Positions 15,568 to 23,898 of a DNA stretch of 25,189 nucleotides are shown piece by piece; position 1 is the stretch's first letter; each line of letters starts with the position of its first letter. The stretch covers positions 1-25,189 of the forward strand of contig DLBF01000030.1 in NCBI GenBank assembly GCA_002494215.1. Direction: 5' to 3'. The DNA comes from Prevotellaceae bacterium UBA7028 (GTDB taxonomy: Bacteria > Bacteroidota > Bacteroidia > Bacteroidales > Bacteroidaceae). The position numbers and the translations under genes are program-made. The notes beneath the pieces are model-generated. The model saw only the letters and a program-made list of their open reading frames with translations. It was not told where the DNA came from and made no database searches.

Positions 15568-16212
15568 ATGATAGTATCACCATCGCTACTATCGGCAAAC
15601 TTTGCCGACCTTAAAAGTGAAATGGAATGGCTCAACCAAAGTCCTGCCGACTGGCTGCATCTGGATATTATGGACGGTGTGTTCGTCCCCAATATCTCGT
15701 TTGGATTCCCCGTTCTGAAATATGTCGCTAAACTTTGCAAGAAACCCTTGGATGTTCACCTCATGATTGTACAGCCAGAGAAGTTCGTACAGGAAGTGAA
15801 GGATCTGGGAGCTTATCTCATGAACGTTCACTATGAGGCATGCCCTCATCTGCATCGCGTAATTGGTCAGATTCACGAAGCTGGCATGAAGGCTGGCGTA
15901 ACCCTTAACCCTGCCACACCGGTTAGTGTGCTGCGCGACATCATAGAAGACGTTGACTTGGTTCTTCTTATGAGCGTAAACCCCGGCTTCGGTGGACAGA
16001 AGTTCATACCTCACACCACACAGAAGGTTAAAGAACTGCGCAAGCTGATAGACGAGACAGGTAGCAAGGCTCTGATAGAAGTTGACGGCGGCGTAAATGC
16101 AGAAACAGGTAAGCTGTTAGCAGAAGCAGGTGCCGATGCTTTGGTAGCAGGCAATTACGTATTCAATGCGCCCAATCCTGCAGAGGCCTGTGCACTTCTG
16201 AAAGCCCTATGA
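15568..16212 (+). CDS. rpe: Ribulose-phosphate 3-epimerase
   Basis: Rpe interconverts ribulose 5-phosphate and xylulose 5-phosphate in the pentose phosphate pathway. The 214-aa TIM-barrel protein opens with IVSPSLLSANFADL. It has the metal and catalytic motif WLHLDIMDGVFVPNISFG, then DVHLMI, SVNPGFGGQKF and the second catalytic aspartate in EVDGGVN. The length is normal. The ATG at 15568 follows the small ORF's stop by one base. The stop overlaps the comEC start by 4 bp (ATGA), so the genes are translated from one message. Confidence 0.97.
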   Translation: MIVSPSLLSANFADLKSEMEWLNQSPADWLHLDIMDGVFVPNISFGFPVLKYVAKLCKKPLDVHLMIVQPEKFVQEVKDLGAYLMNVHYEACPHLHRVIGQIHEAGMKAGVTLNPATPVSVLRDIIEDVDLVLLMSVNPGFGGQKFIPHTTQKVKELRKLIDETGSKALIEVDGGVNAETGKLLAEAGADALVAGNYVFNAPNPAEACALLKAL

Positions 16213-17354
16213 GCATAAGACAGCCCATCATCTGGGCTACAATGCTTTACATAACAGGTATATTGCTGGGGAACTTTTTCTCCAGCATTCTGTTTTTATA
16301 TCTTTCCGTAGGCATACTTGTAGCAGGAACAATACTCAGGAAAAAGACACATATTGCGGATGCATTGCTATTCGTTTTCTGGATTACCCTGGGAATGGCA
16401 CGTGTTACGACAGATAATCCGCAGCACGACAACACTTATTACGAGACAGTTTGCAGGAAAGCTCAGGAGCAGAACCATAAACTTACAGAACGTTTACAAG
16501 ACGCCGGACTCGAGGACAAAGCATTGTCTGTCAGTTCTGCCTTGCTTCTGGGACAGAAAAGCACGCTCGACAAAGAGACAAAAAAAGGTTATGCAAGGGC
16601 AGGCGTCTCCCATCTGCTGGCATTAAGCGGCATGCATCTGGGCATCATATACGGACTTCTGTATATGCTCTTCATCAGACGTATCCGCTTCAGTGAATGG
16701 AGATGGTTCTGGCTACCGCCCATCCTCCTAACCATCTGGGGCTACGTGTTCATAGCTGGGATGCCCGTATCACTTGTCAGAGCAGCCATCATGTTTTCGA
16801 TAGCTACCATTGCTACTCTGGCACAAGCAGACACCCCACCCCTGCACATACTGGCATTGAGCGCCTTAATCATCCTACTATTCAGCCCTGCAACACTCTA
16901 TCAGATAGGGTTTCAGCTCTCTTTTATAGCAGTATTCTTCATAATGGTCTTATATCAGCCTTTAAGAGAGAAGTTTGGTTTGCGAAACAAGATTGCCGAC
17001 TTGATGCTACTATCTGTTGTAGCCCAATTGGGAACAGCGCCTCTGAGCATTTATTACTTTCATACGCTTCCGCTATTGGGAGCCATTGTCAGCATCATAT
17101 TAATACCGCTCACAACAGTAATTATATACCTGGGGCTATTGTTGCTGCTTTTTCCCATAGGAAGCATTGCATGGTTGACAAGTGCAGCCATATCATTGCA
17201 GGAATGGATTGTAAGGACTGTAGGCAGTATCCCCTACGCCACTATAGAGAACCTTTACCCCACTTGGTGGCAAGTTCTTCTGGTCTATATGCTACTACTC
17301 TGCGTAATAGCAAAGAGCCACATCCTTTGGAGCAAAGAGGATTTTAATCTGTAG
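16209..17354 (+). CDS. Short ComEC/Rec2-family membrane protein
   Basis: The 381-aa protein is made of hydrophobic segments with the ComEC competence domain core: VSSALLLGQK, YARAGVSHLLALSGMHLGII (about residues 135-155), GMPVSLVRAAIM and IGFQLSFIAVF. ComEC forms the inner-membrane channel for single-stranded DNA during uptake. Typical ComEC proteins are 650-750 aa, with an N-terminal OB-type domain and a C-terminal metallo-beta-lactamase domain. Both are absent here, and the N-terminus before the core is only two helices plus a charged linker. The ending is clean, so this looks like a short subfamily and not a broken gene. It overlaps rpe by 4 bp and runs 11 bp into the 3' end of the convergent ClC gene. 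Confidence 0.88.
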   Translation: MSIRQPIIWATMLYITGILLGNFFSSILFLYLSVGILVAGTILRKKTHIADALLFVFWITLGMARVTTDNPQHDNTYYETVCRKAQEQNHKLTERLQDAGLEDKALSVSSALLLGQKSTLDKETKKGYARAGVSHLLALSGMHLGIIYGLLYMLFIRRIRFSEWRWFWLPPILLTIWGYVFIAGMPVSLVRAAIMFSIATIATLAQADTPPLHILALSALIILLFSPATLYQIGFQLSFIAVFFIMVLYQPLREKFGLRNKIADLMLLSVVAQLGTAPLSIYYFHTLPLLGAIVSIILIPLTTVIIYLGLLLLLFPIGSIAWLTSAAISLQEWIVRTVGSIPYATIENLYPTWWQVLLVYMLLLCVIAKSHILWSKEDFNL

Positions 17355-19134
17355 AAAAATCGGCCAGCAACTGGCGATATACAGTCAGTACAGAACTCTT
17401 ACGGATAAAGCCCACGAAGAGGCCCTCGGCATCGACAACGGGAAGTGTCCATGCATGTGTCTTGTCGAAAGTGGCTACGACAACATCCATAGAATCATTT
17501 ACGGTAAGAGTACACTCCGGTTTCTTCATCAACTGAGCAACCGTAAACTGGCGGTACAGCTCGGTACGGAAAATAAGATGACGGATATCGTCCAGATAAA
17601 CGGCGCCTACAAACTGCATCTGCCTGTTTACGACGGGGAACACATGATTCTTGCTGTTGCTAACCTGGATGGCAACATCACCCAACGTCATGTCTGGATA
17701 GAGGACATGCTCGTAGTGCTGTATTACGCTATCCATACTCATCAGCGTAAGGATAGCCTTGTCTGTATGATGCGTAAGCAGCTCGCCTCGCTGAGCCAGT
17801 CGCATAGCATAGATACTATGAGGCTCGAAGGCCTTTATAGTGAGGTATGCCATAACAGCCACCACCATCAAAGGCATGAAAAGCTGGTAACCGCCTGTCA
17901 GTTCGGCAATCAGGAAGATGCCGGTAAGGGGGGCGTGCATGACACCGCTCATAAGGCCGCACATACCCAGCATGGCAAAGTTACGCTCGGGAATCTGAAT
18001 ACCCATGACATCATAGATATTCCACAAACGGCAGAAGATGAAACCGCAGATGCAGCCCAGGAACAGACTGGGAGCGAAGATTCCGCCACATCCCCCTCCT
18101 CCGTTGGTAGCCGTAGAGGCAAATACCTTGAAGACGATTATCAGGAAGAGGTAGATAAGCAGGTGGTCACTGCCGTAGAAGAGGGAACGGTCCATAGCCG
18201 TGTTCCAGTCTGCCTCGCCCGTCCCGTTCAGCAGCAGGGTGATAAGGTCATAACCTTCGCCGTACAGAGAGGGGAACAGATAAATGAGCAGGCTGAGCAT
18301 GACAGCTCCGAGCGCCAGTTTCTTATACCTGTTCTGCAGTTTACGGAAGACGCCCTCCAGCATATTCATAGTACGGGTGAAGTACAGGGCCACAAGGCCG
18401 CATGCCACACCCAAAGCCAGATAGGCGGGCAGGCGTTCGACGCTGAAGGCGTCCTGCATATGAAACTCGAAGATGGGCTTGATACCTGAGACCGCGAAGG
18501 TAAGGGCTGCCGCCGTTACACAGCTGACAAGCAATGGCAGGAGGCTGGTCATGGTAAGGTCTATCATCAGGACCTCCAGCACGAAGACCAGTCCGGCTAT
18601 GGGAGCCTTGAAGATTCCGGCTACAGCACCGGCGGCTCCGCAACCTACCAGCAGCATCATCTGTTTGCTGCTCAGATGGAACAGACGACCGAACTGACTG
18701 CCGATAGCACTTCCAGTAAGAACAATAGGAGCCTCGGCACCCACACTACCTCCGAAGCCGATGGTAATGGCACTGGCCACTACGGACGACCAGGTGTTGT
18801 GCGCCTTGATCTGGCTCTGCTTGCGGGCAATGGCAAAGAGAATCTTGGTGACTCCATGACTGATATCATCACGCACCACATAACGGATGAAGATCATGGT
18901 CAGCCAGATGCCTATTACGGGATAGACCAGGTAGAGCCAGTTGGCCGTGGAGGCAACGAAGCTCTGGGTGAGCAAGTCCTCAATCTGACCGATGAGCCAC
19001 TTCAGCAACAGTCCCGCACAGGCGGTGAAGATACCCACAAAGAGGCTGATGACAAGCATGAACTGATTGTCATTCAGGTGTCTGCGACGCCAGCGCAGTA
19101 CAAACGCAAGTATATTCCGGCCTCTCTTCCTCAT
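17344..19134 (-). CDS. ClC-family chloride channel/transporter with CBS domains
   Basis: The 596-aa protein has a ClC membrane domain (about residues 20-430) and two C-terminal CBS domains (about 450-590) that could bind nucleotides. Anion-pathway motifs are GSVGAEAP with the gating glutamate E134, GGGGCGGIFAPSLFLG, and GGYQLF with the central tyrosine. The residue matching the proton glutamate E203 of E. coli ClcA is a valine (V188, in VFVLEVL), the state seen in ClC channels, not in proton-coupled exchangers. Coupled transport is therefore doubtful, though the alignment is by eye. The start ATG abuts the tsaC stop with no gap, so both are translated from one message. It converges with comEC. 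Confidence 0.93.
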   Translation of the reverse strand: MRKRGRNILAFVLRWRRRHLNDNQFMLVISLFVGIFTACAGLLLKWLIGQIEDLLTQSFVASTANWLYLVYPVIGIWLTMIFIRYVVRDDISHGVTKILFAIARKQSQIKAHNTWSSVVASAITIGFGGSVGAEAPIVLTGSAIGSQFGRLFHLSSKQMMLLVGCGAAGAVAGIFKAPIAGLVFVLEVLMIDLTMTSLLPLLVSCVTAAALTFAVSGIKPIFEFHMQDAFSVERLPAYLALGVACGLVALYFTRTMNMLEGVFRKLQNRYKKLALGAVMLSLLIYLFPSLYGEGYDLITLLLNGTGEADWNTAMDRSLFYGSDHLLIYLFLIIVFKVFASTATNGGGGCGGIFAPSLFLGCICGFIFCRLWNIYDVMGIQIPERNFAMLGMCGLMSGVMHAPLTGIFLIAELTGGYQLFMPLMVVAVMAYLTIKAFEPHSIYAMRLAQRGELLTHHTDKAILTLMSMDSVIQHYEHVLYPDMTLGDVAIQVSNSKNHVFPVVNRQMQFVGAVYLDDIRHLIFRTELYRQFTVAQLMKKPECTLTVNDSMDVVVATFDKTHAWTLPVVDAEGLFVGFIRKSSVLTVYRQLLADFSTD

Positions 19135-19704
19135 TTACGCTCTGATAATGGTGACTTCTCCGTCCTTGCCCAACTTGATAATCTGACTGGGCTGAGCCTT
19201 GGTCTTCTCGCCCCGGCGGAAATTGACGATGTAATCCACCTGATTCTTTATCTCGTCTGAGATATCATAGAAGTTCTGGGGTGAAGGCTCGCCGCTGATA
19301 TTGGCGCTGGTGCTGACAATAGCCTTCTGAAACCGGTAACACATCTGACGACTGAACTCCTCGTGTGTCACCCTGATACCCAGACTGCCGTCCTCAGCCA
19401 GCAGGTTGGGAGCGATGTTAACCGCATCGTCCATGATGAGTGTCAGCGGCTTGGTAGCATAATCCACCAAGTCCCAGGCCACATCAGGAACATTCCTGAA
19501 ATAGCGCTGCATACGGTCGGCACTATCCACCAGACAGATAAGAGCCTTACTATCTTCACGCTTCTTAATCTCATAAACGCGTCGAACCGCGTCAGGATTC
19601 GTGGCATCACAACCAATACCCCAGATGGTATCTGTGGGATAGAGAATCACGCCACCCTTACGCAGCACCTCGACAGCATTCTTTATATCTATATCGCAAT
19701 TCAT
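19135..19704 (-). CDS. tsaC: L-threonylcarbamoyladenylate synthase (TsaC/YrdC family)
   Basis: TsaC makes threonylcarbamoyl-AMP from threonine, bicarbonate and ATP, the first step of the t6A37 modification of ANN-decoding tRNAs. The 189-aa protein is the short form without the Sua5 C-terminal domain. Motifs are LYPTDTIWGIGCDA (residues 21-34), KKREDSKALICLV, the GSLGIRV segment and VSTSANISGEPSP. Length and order are normal. The start is ATG 19702-19704. Its stop directly adjoins the ClC gene's ATG. No convincing promoter is seen; upstream are heptamer repeats and a dispersed repeat. Confidence 0.95.
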   Translation of the reverse strand: MNCDIDIKNAVEVLRKGGVILYPTDTIWGIGCDATNPDAVRRVYEIKKREDSKALICLVDSADRMQRYFRNVPDVAWDLVDYATKPLTLIMDDAVNIAPNLLAEDGSLGIRVTHEEFSRQMCYRFQKAIVSTSANISGEPSPQNFYDISDEIKNQVDYIVNFRRGEKTKAQPSQIIKLGKDGEVTIIRA

Positions 19705-19716
19705 ATCTTATATAGG

Positions 19717-19737
19717 GGTTAGCGGTTAGCGGTTAGC
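19717..19737 (+). repeat. Three tandem copies of GGTTAGC
   Basis: Heptamers at 19717, 19724 and 19731 abut perfectly in the gap between prfC and tsaC, next to the 32-bp repeat. Confidence 0.85.
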
Positions 19738-19744
19738 GAACACA

Positions 19745-19776
19745 GCGGTAGCAAATTCTTCACTCTTCATTCTTCA
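19745..19776 (+). repeat. 32-bp repeat, copy downstream of prfC
   Basis: This stretch is identical over 32 bp to 21446-21477 and in the same orientation. It begins GCGGTAGCAAATTC and ends in TTC-rich sequence. It lies 6 bp beyond the prfC stop. Confidence 0.9.
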
Positions 19777-19782
19777 TTTCCT

Positions 19783-21384
19783 TTAGAATTCGCTGGTAAA
19801 ATGGAATCTGATATGTTCAAAGTCCTGCTGTGCCATCGTGAGCACATAACCACTGTCGGCAAGGAACACATCCCTACCCTCGCGGTCCTTGGCCATATAC
19901 TGGTACTTACGCTTCTTGAACTGCTCCAATTCACTCTCGTAGCCAGGCTCACATTCAATCCAACAAGCCTTATACAGACTTACAGGTTCCCAACGACATT
20001 TGGCATTGTATTCGTTCTCAAGACGATACTGGATAACCTCGAACTGCAACTGTCCTACCGTACCAATAATCTTGCGGTTGTTGAACTGGTTCACGAAGAG
20101 CTGAGCTACACCCTCATCCATCAATTGGCTGATACCCTTCTCCAACTGCTTGGTCTTCATGGGGTCGGCATTCTCGATATACTTGAACATTTCGGGTGAG
20201 AAAGAAGGTAAGCCGCGGAAATGCAACTGTTCGCCCTCCGTCAGCGTATCACCAATCTTGAAGATACCATTATCTGGCAAGCCCACGATATCGCCAGGCC
20301 AAGCCTCATCGATAGTCTCCTTGCGCTGAGCCATAAACTGAGTGGGGCTGCTGAAACGCACTGTCTTACCATTACGAACGTGCAGATACGGAGCGTTACG
20401 GACAAACTTACCAGAGCAAACCTTGCAGAAGGCAATACAACTGCGATGGTTGGGGTCGATGTTGGCTGTTATCTTGAAGATAAAGCCTGTGAATTTGTTC
20501 TCTTCAGGCTTCACCTCACGCTCCTCAGCCTTCGTAGGACGTGGATAGGGAGCTATCTTTACGAAGCAATCCAACAGTTCCTGAACGCCAAAGTTGTTAA
20601 GGGCAGAGCCAAAGAATACAGGAGCCACATCAGCTTCCAAATATGCCGACGAACCATCGTCCTTCGTTCCTATAACATCATCTACAGAAGGATATACACC
20701 CTCTATCATTTCCAGGTCCTCACGCAATTTGGCTGCATCATCTGCGCCAACGGCATTGTCGAGTTCATCGGAATCGAGTTCCACGCTGAACTTCTCTGTT
20801 ACCTTTTGTTTGTTAGGCGTGAAAAGGTTCAGGTTTTGCTCGTAGATATTATAAACACCTTTGAAGCGCATACCCTGATTGATGGGCCAACTCAGGGGGC
20901 GAACTTTAATCTTCAGTTCCTCCTCCAGTTCGTCCAGCAAGTCGAAAGGATCCTTACCCTCACGGTCCATCTTGTTCACAAAGATGATAACAGGAGTCTT
21001 ACGCATACGGCAGACTGTCATCAGTTTACGTGTCTGGGCCTCAACACCCTTGGCACCATCAACCACGATGATGGCACTATCCACAGCTGTCAGCGTACGG
21101 AAGGTATCTTCTGCGAAGTCCTGGTGACCTGGGGTATCCAGGATATTCACCTTATAGCCCTCGTAGTCGAACTCCATTACAGAGGTGGTTACAGAGATAC
21201 CACGCTGTTTCTCTATCTCCATCCAGTCGCTGGTAGCCGTTTTCTTAATCTTATTGCTTTTTACAGCGCCTGCCACCTGAATCTGACCTCCGAAGAGCAA
21301 CAGCTTCTCCGTAAGTGTTGTCTTACCCGCATCAGGGTGCGAGATAATGGCAAACGTTCTTCTTCTTTCTATTTCTGCGTTCAT
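19783..21384 (-). CDS. prfC: Peptide chain release factor 3
   Basis: RF3 is the GTPase that removes RF1 and RF2 from the ribosome after termination. The 533-aa protein is full length. P-loop HPDAGKTT, G2 EKQRGISV, G3 DTPGHQDF and G4 NKMD are all canonical, followed by RF3-specific sequence ([20 protein letters not shown]) and the C-terminal domain with [19 protein letters not shown]. Start ATG 21384. Both flanks hold a copy of a 32-bp repeat. No clear promoter was seen; the DUF4924-like gene upstream ends 83 bp away. Confidence 0.97.
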   Translation of the reverse strand: MNAEIERRRTFAIISHPDAGKTTLTEKLLLFGGQIQVAGAVKSNKIKKTATSDWMEIEKQRGISVTTSVMEFDYEGYKVNILDTPGHQDFAEDTFRTLTAVDSAIIVVDGAKGVEAQTRKLMTVCRMRKTPVIIFVNKMDREGKDPFDLLDELEEELKIKVRPLSWPINQGMRFKGVYNIYEQNLNLFTPNKQKVTEKFSVELDSDELDNAVGADDAAKLREDLEMIEGVYPSVDDVIGTKDDGSSAYLEADVAPVFFGSALNNFGVQELLDCFVKIAPYPRPTKAEEREVKPEENKFTGFIFKITANIDPNHRSCIAFCKVCSGKFVRNAPYLHVRNGKTVRFSSPTQFMAQRKETIDEAWPGDIVGLPDNGIFKIGDTLTEGEQLHFRGLPSFSPEMFKYIENADPMKTKQLEKGISQLMDEGVAQLFVNQFNNRKIIGTVGQLQFEVIQYRLENEYNAKCRWEPVSLYKACWIECEPGYESELEQFKKRKYQYMAKDREGRDVFLADSGYVLTMAQQDFEHIRFHFTSEF

Positions 21385-21445
21385 TTATCTAATTGAAATT
21401 TTGTTCATTGAACATTGAACATTGTTTCCATAATTTCGAAGAACC

Positions 21446-21477
21446 GCGGTAGCAAATTCTTCACTCTTCATTCTTCA
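21446..21477 (+). repeat. 32-bp repeat, copy upstream of prfC
   Basis: Identical to 19745-19776. It overlaps the 3' end of the DUF4924-like gene and supplies its last residues (SEE) and stop codon. Confidence 0.9.
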
Positions 21478-21992
21478 CTCTTATAGAGTTTGCTCAGCAT
21501 CTCCAACAGATGTGTGATGGGCTGCAGCGCCTGCTTGGTCTGATCTGTAAGCTCACGTCCTTGCATTTTCAGGACGGTAGCACCATACAGAGCATCCACA
21601 CAATTCTCTATCTCGTTCTTTTCCTTGCCCATACCCTTGCTTCTCAGCTCCACGATATATGGGAGTGCCTTGTAATAGGCAGCACTGTAGAAGGGTTGCT
21701 TAGGGTCAGCCAGCAATTCCTGATGACGTTCTGCCATCAGCATCAGAGTATTCTTGACCACCTGTACGTGTCCGCTCTCCTGCACACCCTCTTCCTTCAT
21801 CATACGGATAAGGCCGGCATACCATTCACGCTGGTCGGCAATCTGTTCCTCTGTGTACTGGAAACGGGGCAAGTATTCCTTGCAGATACGATCCACGTCA
21901 AGTCCATAGGCACGGATGATATCCTCTACCTGGAACATATAAATAATGTATGCAGAGATGTTCTGCTTTCTGAGTTTCTGAGCTACTATCAT
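21468..21992 (-). CDS. DUF4924-like protein
   Basis: A 174-aa soluble, helical protein starts MIVAQKLRKQNISAYIIYM and continues FQVEDIIRAYGLDVDRI. This N-terminus is typical of the Bacteroidales DUF4924 family as I remember it. Function is unknown. The ATG at 21992 overlaps the end of the LysE-family gene by 4 bp, so the two are translationally coupled; the longer frame reaching 22184 is a shadow inside that gene. The last codons and stop lie inside the 32-bp repeat, so the C-terminus may have been replaced by the repeat. Confidence 0.82.
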   Translation of the reverse strand: MIVAQKLRKQNISAYIIYMFQVEDIIRAYGLDVDRICKEYLPRFQYTEEQIADQREWYAGLIRMMKEEGVQESGHVQVVKNTLMLMAERHQELLADPKQPFYSAAYYKALPYIVELRSKGMGKEKNEIENCVDALYGATVLKMQGRELTDQTKQALQPITHLLEMLSKLYKSEE

Positions 21993-22642
21993 AACTTGCC
22001 TATCATCGTCAAAATAAACAGTATTCCAGAGACGCCCATCACCAAAGCACCCAAGAGACGGTTGAAGGTAACTATGGTCTCCATCTGCAGACGAGCCTTC
22101 ATAGTCTTCAGGGCACCCGTCAGGCAAGCCCACCAAAGCAGGGCTCCGCAGAATATGGCAGCATATCCCAACGTCTGTTCCCACAGGTGGTTAGGCACCA
22201 CAAAGTTCAGTCGGGCAAAAAGAGCCACAAACAAGAACACTATCAGAGGGTTGCTCAGTGTGAGCAGGAAACCCGTTATACCATTGTGGGTGAAAGATCC
22301 CAGTTTACCGCTTGGCGCATGAGGCTCGGGCGGCTTGGTGTTAAACATCCACAATCCAAAGAAAAATAACATTACACTGCCCATCAGACGCAGATACAGC
22401 ATAGTAGAAGGCTTCTCTATGAAATCCAGCACCAAGCTCATACCTAAGCCCGTGATGACAGCATACAACATATCACTCATTGCGGCCCCAACTCCCGTTG
22501 CGAACCCATACCAACGCCCTTTCTTCAGGGTACGCTGAACCACCAGAATACCTATCGGACCCATAGGAGCACTAGCGATGATTCCTATTGTAAGGCCCTT
22601 TAGTATCAGGTCTATAACATCTACAGAATGTACGAAATTCAT
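21989..22642 (-). CDS. LysE-family membrane exporter
   Basis: The 217-aa protein has about six transmembrane segments. The first contains the LysE/RhtB hallmark SAPMGPIGILVVQRTL, followed by GRWYGFATGVGAAMSD. A central GFLLTLSNPLIVFLFVALF segment is also typical. Such proteins export amino acids or related small molecules; the substrate cannot be read from sequence. ATG 22642 is preferred to the TTG at 22654. The stop overlaps the DUF4924-like start. It diverges from the glucokinase gene across 131 bp. Confidence 0.9.
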   Translation of the reverse strand: MNFVHSVDVIDLILKGLTIGIIASAPMGPIGILVVQRTLKKGRWYGFATGVGAAMSDMLYAVITGLGMSLVLDFIEKPSTMLYLRLMGSVMLFFFGLWMFNTKPPEPHAPSGKLGSFTHNGITGFLLTLSNPLIVFLFVALFARLNFVVPNHLWEQTLGYAAIFCGALLWWACLTGALKTMKARLQMETIVTFNRLLGALVMGVSGILFILTMIGKL

Positions 22643-22699
22643 ATAACGCCGCAAATTTCGTACATTTTATTGACTTTTCATAGATTTTAAGCGTAAAAA

Positions 22700-22730
22700 T
22701 TGTGTTTCTCGACAGAAATGTATACCTTTG
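22700..22730 (+). promoter_or_regulatory. Promoter of the glucokinase gene
   Basis: TTG (22700-22702), 20 bp and TACCTTTG (22723-22730): the -7 box is exact and the -33 box partial. It ends 43 bp before the ATG at 22774. Confidence 0.55.
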
Positions 22731-22773
22731 CCCGAACAAAATAAACTAACGCTAACATTATTAATAAAACTTT

Positions 22774-23745
22774 ATGGACAAAGTAAAACCTTATGTTATT
22801 GGTGTCGACCTGGGTGGTACAAACACTGTTTTCGGAGTAGTTAATGCCCGCGGTGAGGTCGTAGGAGAGAACTCTATCAAGACCCAGCAGTATAAGACTG
22901 CCGAAGAATTTGTTGAGGCTGGCGTAGAATGCCTGAAGCCTCTGCTTGCCCAGATTGGCGGTGCCGATCAGGTTCAAGGTATAGGTATTGGTGCCCCCAA
23001 TGGCAACTACTACAATGGAACAATCGAGTTTGCTCCCAATCTTCCTTGGGCTCACGACGGTATTGTTCCCCTGGCTGAGATGTTCAAGTCTAAGACCGGC
23101 ATCCCTGTTAAGCTGACCAACGATGCCAATGCTGCCGCTATGGGCGAGATGGCATACGGTGCCGCACGAGGGATGAAGAACTTTATCGTTATCACCCTGG
23201 GCACAGGCGTTGGCAGCGGTATTGTAATCAATGGACAGCTGGTTTACGGAAGCGACGGCTTCGCAGGCGAGCTGGGTCACGTAATCATGGACCGCACAGC
23301 TACCGGCCGTCCCTGCGGCTGCGGTCGTAAGGGTTGTCTGGAGGCATACTGCTCAGCAACAGGTGTAGCACGTACCGCTCGTGAGATTCTAAGCACTACC
23401 GACCGTCCTTCTCTGCTGCGCGAAAAGCCCATCGAGGAGATTGAGTCCCTGGATGTAAGTATCGCTGCCAGCAAGGGCGATGAGGTTGCTAACGAGATAT
23501 TCCAGTTCACAGGTAAGATGCTGGGTGAGGCTTGTGCCGATTTCGCCGCATTCTCTTCACCTGAGGCATTCATCTTCTTCGGTGGCCTGTGCAAGGCTGG
23601 CGATTTGATTATGAAGCCCATCAAGGAAGCTTATGACAACGCCGTTCTAAAGATCTTTAAGGACAAGGCTAAGTTCTTGGTTTCTGGGCTGATGAACGCT
23701 AACGCTGCCGTTCTTGGTGCCAGCGCCCTGGGTTGGGAAGACTAA
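22774..23745 (+). CDS. ROK-family glucokinase
   Basis: The 323-aa protein is a ROK sugar kinase, most likely glucokinase, which makes glucose 6-phosphate from glucose and ATP. The phosphate-binding GVDLGGTNT is at residues 9-17, then IGIGAPNG, LTNDANAAAMGE (sugar-binding Asn-Asp) and TLGTGVGSGIV. The ROK zinc motif is CGCGRKGCLEAY, with the histidine in GELGHV before it. ROK repressors carry an N-terminal helix-turn-helix; this protein has none, so it is an enzyme. Its own promoter and a strong terminator make it a single-gene unit. Confidence 0.94.
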   Translation: MDKVKPYVIGVDLGGTNTVFGVVNARGEVVGENSIKTQQYKTAEEFVEAGVECLKPLLAQIGGADQVQGIGIGAPNGNYYNGTIEFAPNLPWAHDGIVPLAEMFKSKTGIPVKLTNDANAAAMGEMAYGAARGMKNFIVITLGTGVGSGIVINGQLVYGSDGFAGELGHVIMDRTATGRPCGCGRKGCLEAYCSATGVARTAREILSTTDRPSLLREKPIEEIESLDVSIAASKGDEVANEIFQFTGKMLGEACADFAAFSSPEAFIFFGGLCKAGDLIMKPIKEAYDNAVLKIFKDKAKFLVSGLMNANAAVLGASALGWED

Positions 23746-23767
23746 GATTTTCACCCTTAAATAACAC

Positions 23768-23812
23768 AAAAGAAAGATGTGCGGGAACAAATCCTGCACA
23801 TCTTTCTTTTTT
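23768..23812 (+). terminator. Rho-independent terminator after glucokinase
   Basis: An 18-pair stem (23768-23785 with 23793-23810, one G-T wobble) encloses the 7-base loop AACAAAT and ends in a run of six T (23807-23812). A-rich sequence on the left arm pairs with the T-run, so it could also serve the opposite strand. Confidence 0.9.
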
Positions 23813-23861
23813 CCCCTTCACAAAAATCTTGTTCTTTCTTCGCTTAATCGAAATTTTGCAC

Positions 23862-23869
23862 TATCTTTG
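23862..23869 (+). promoter_or_regulatory. -7 element of purL
   Basis: TATCTTTG matches TAnnTTTG and ends 29 bp before the ATG at 23899. No good -33 box is seen. Confidence 0.5.
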
Positions 23870-23898
23870 CACCCAAATTACAAAACCTATCTTAAGAC

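Noticed and set aside
19717..19776. Insertion-sequence end between prfC and tsaC
   Set aside because: There are short heptamers and one copy of the 32-bp repeat but no transposase and no terminal inverted repeats; the pattern fits an extragenic repeat better.
20221..21396. 391-codon plus-strand frame opposite prfC
   Set aside because: It lies wholly antisense to a full-length, motif-complete RF3 gene and shows no family motif; it is a shadow.
21993..22184. Longer N-terminus for the DUF4924-like protein
   Set aside because: The extra 64 codons lie inside the LysE-family gene in another frame and do not resemble a protein domain; ATG 21992 gives the typical N-terminus and a 4-bp overlap.
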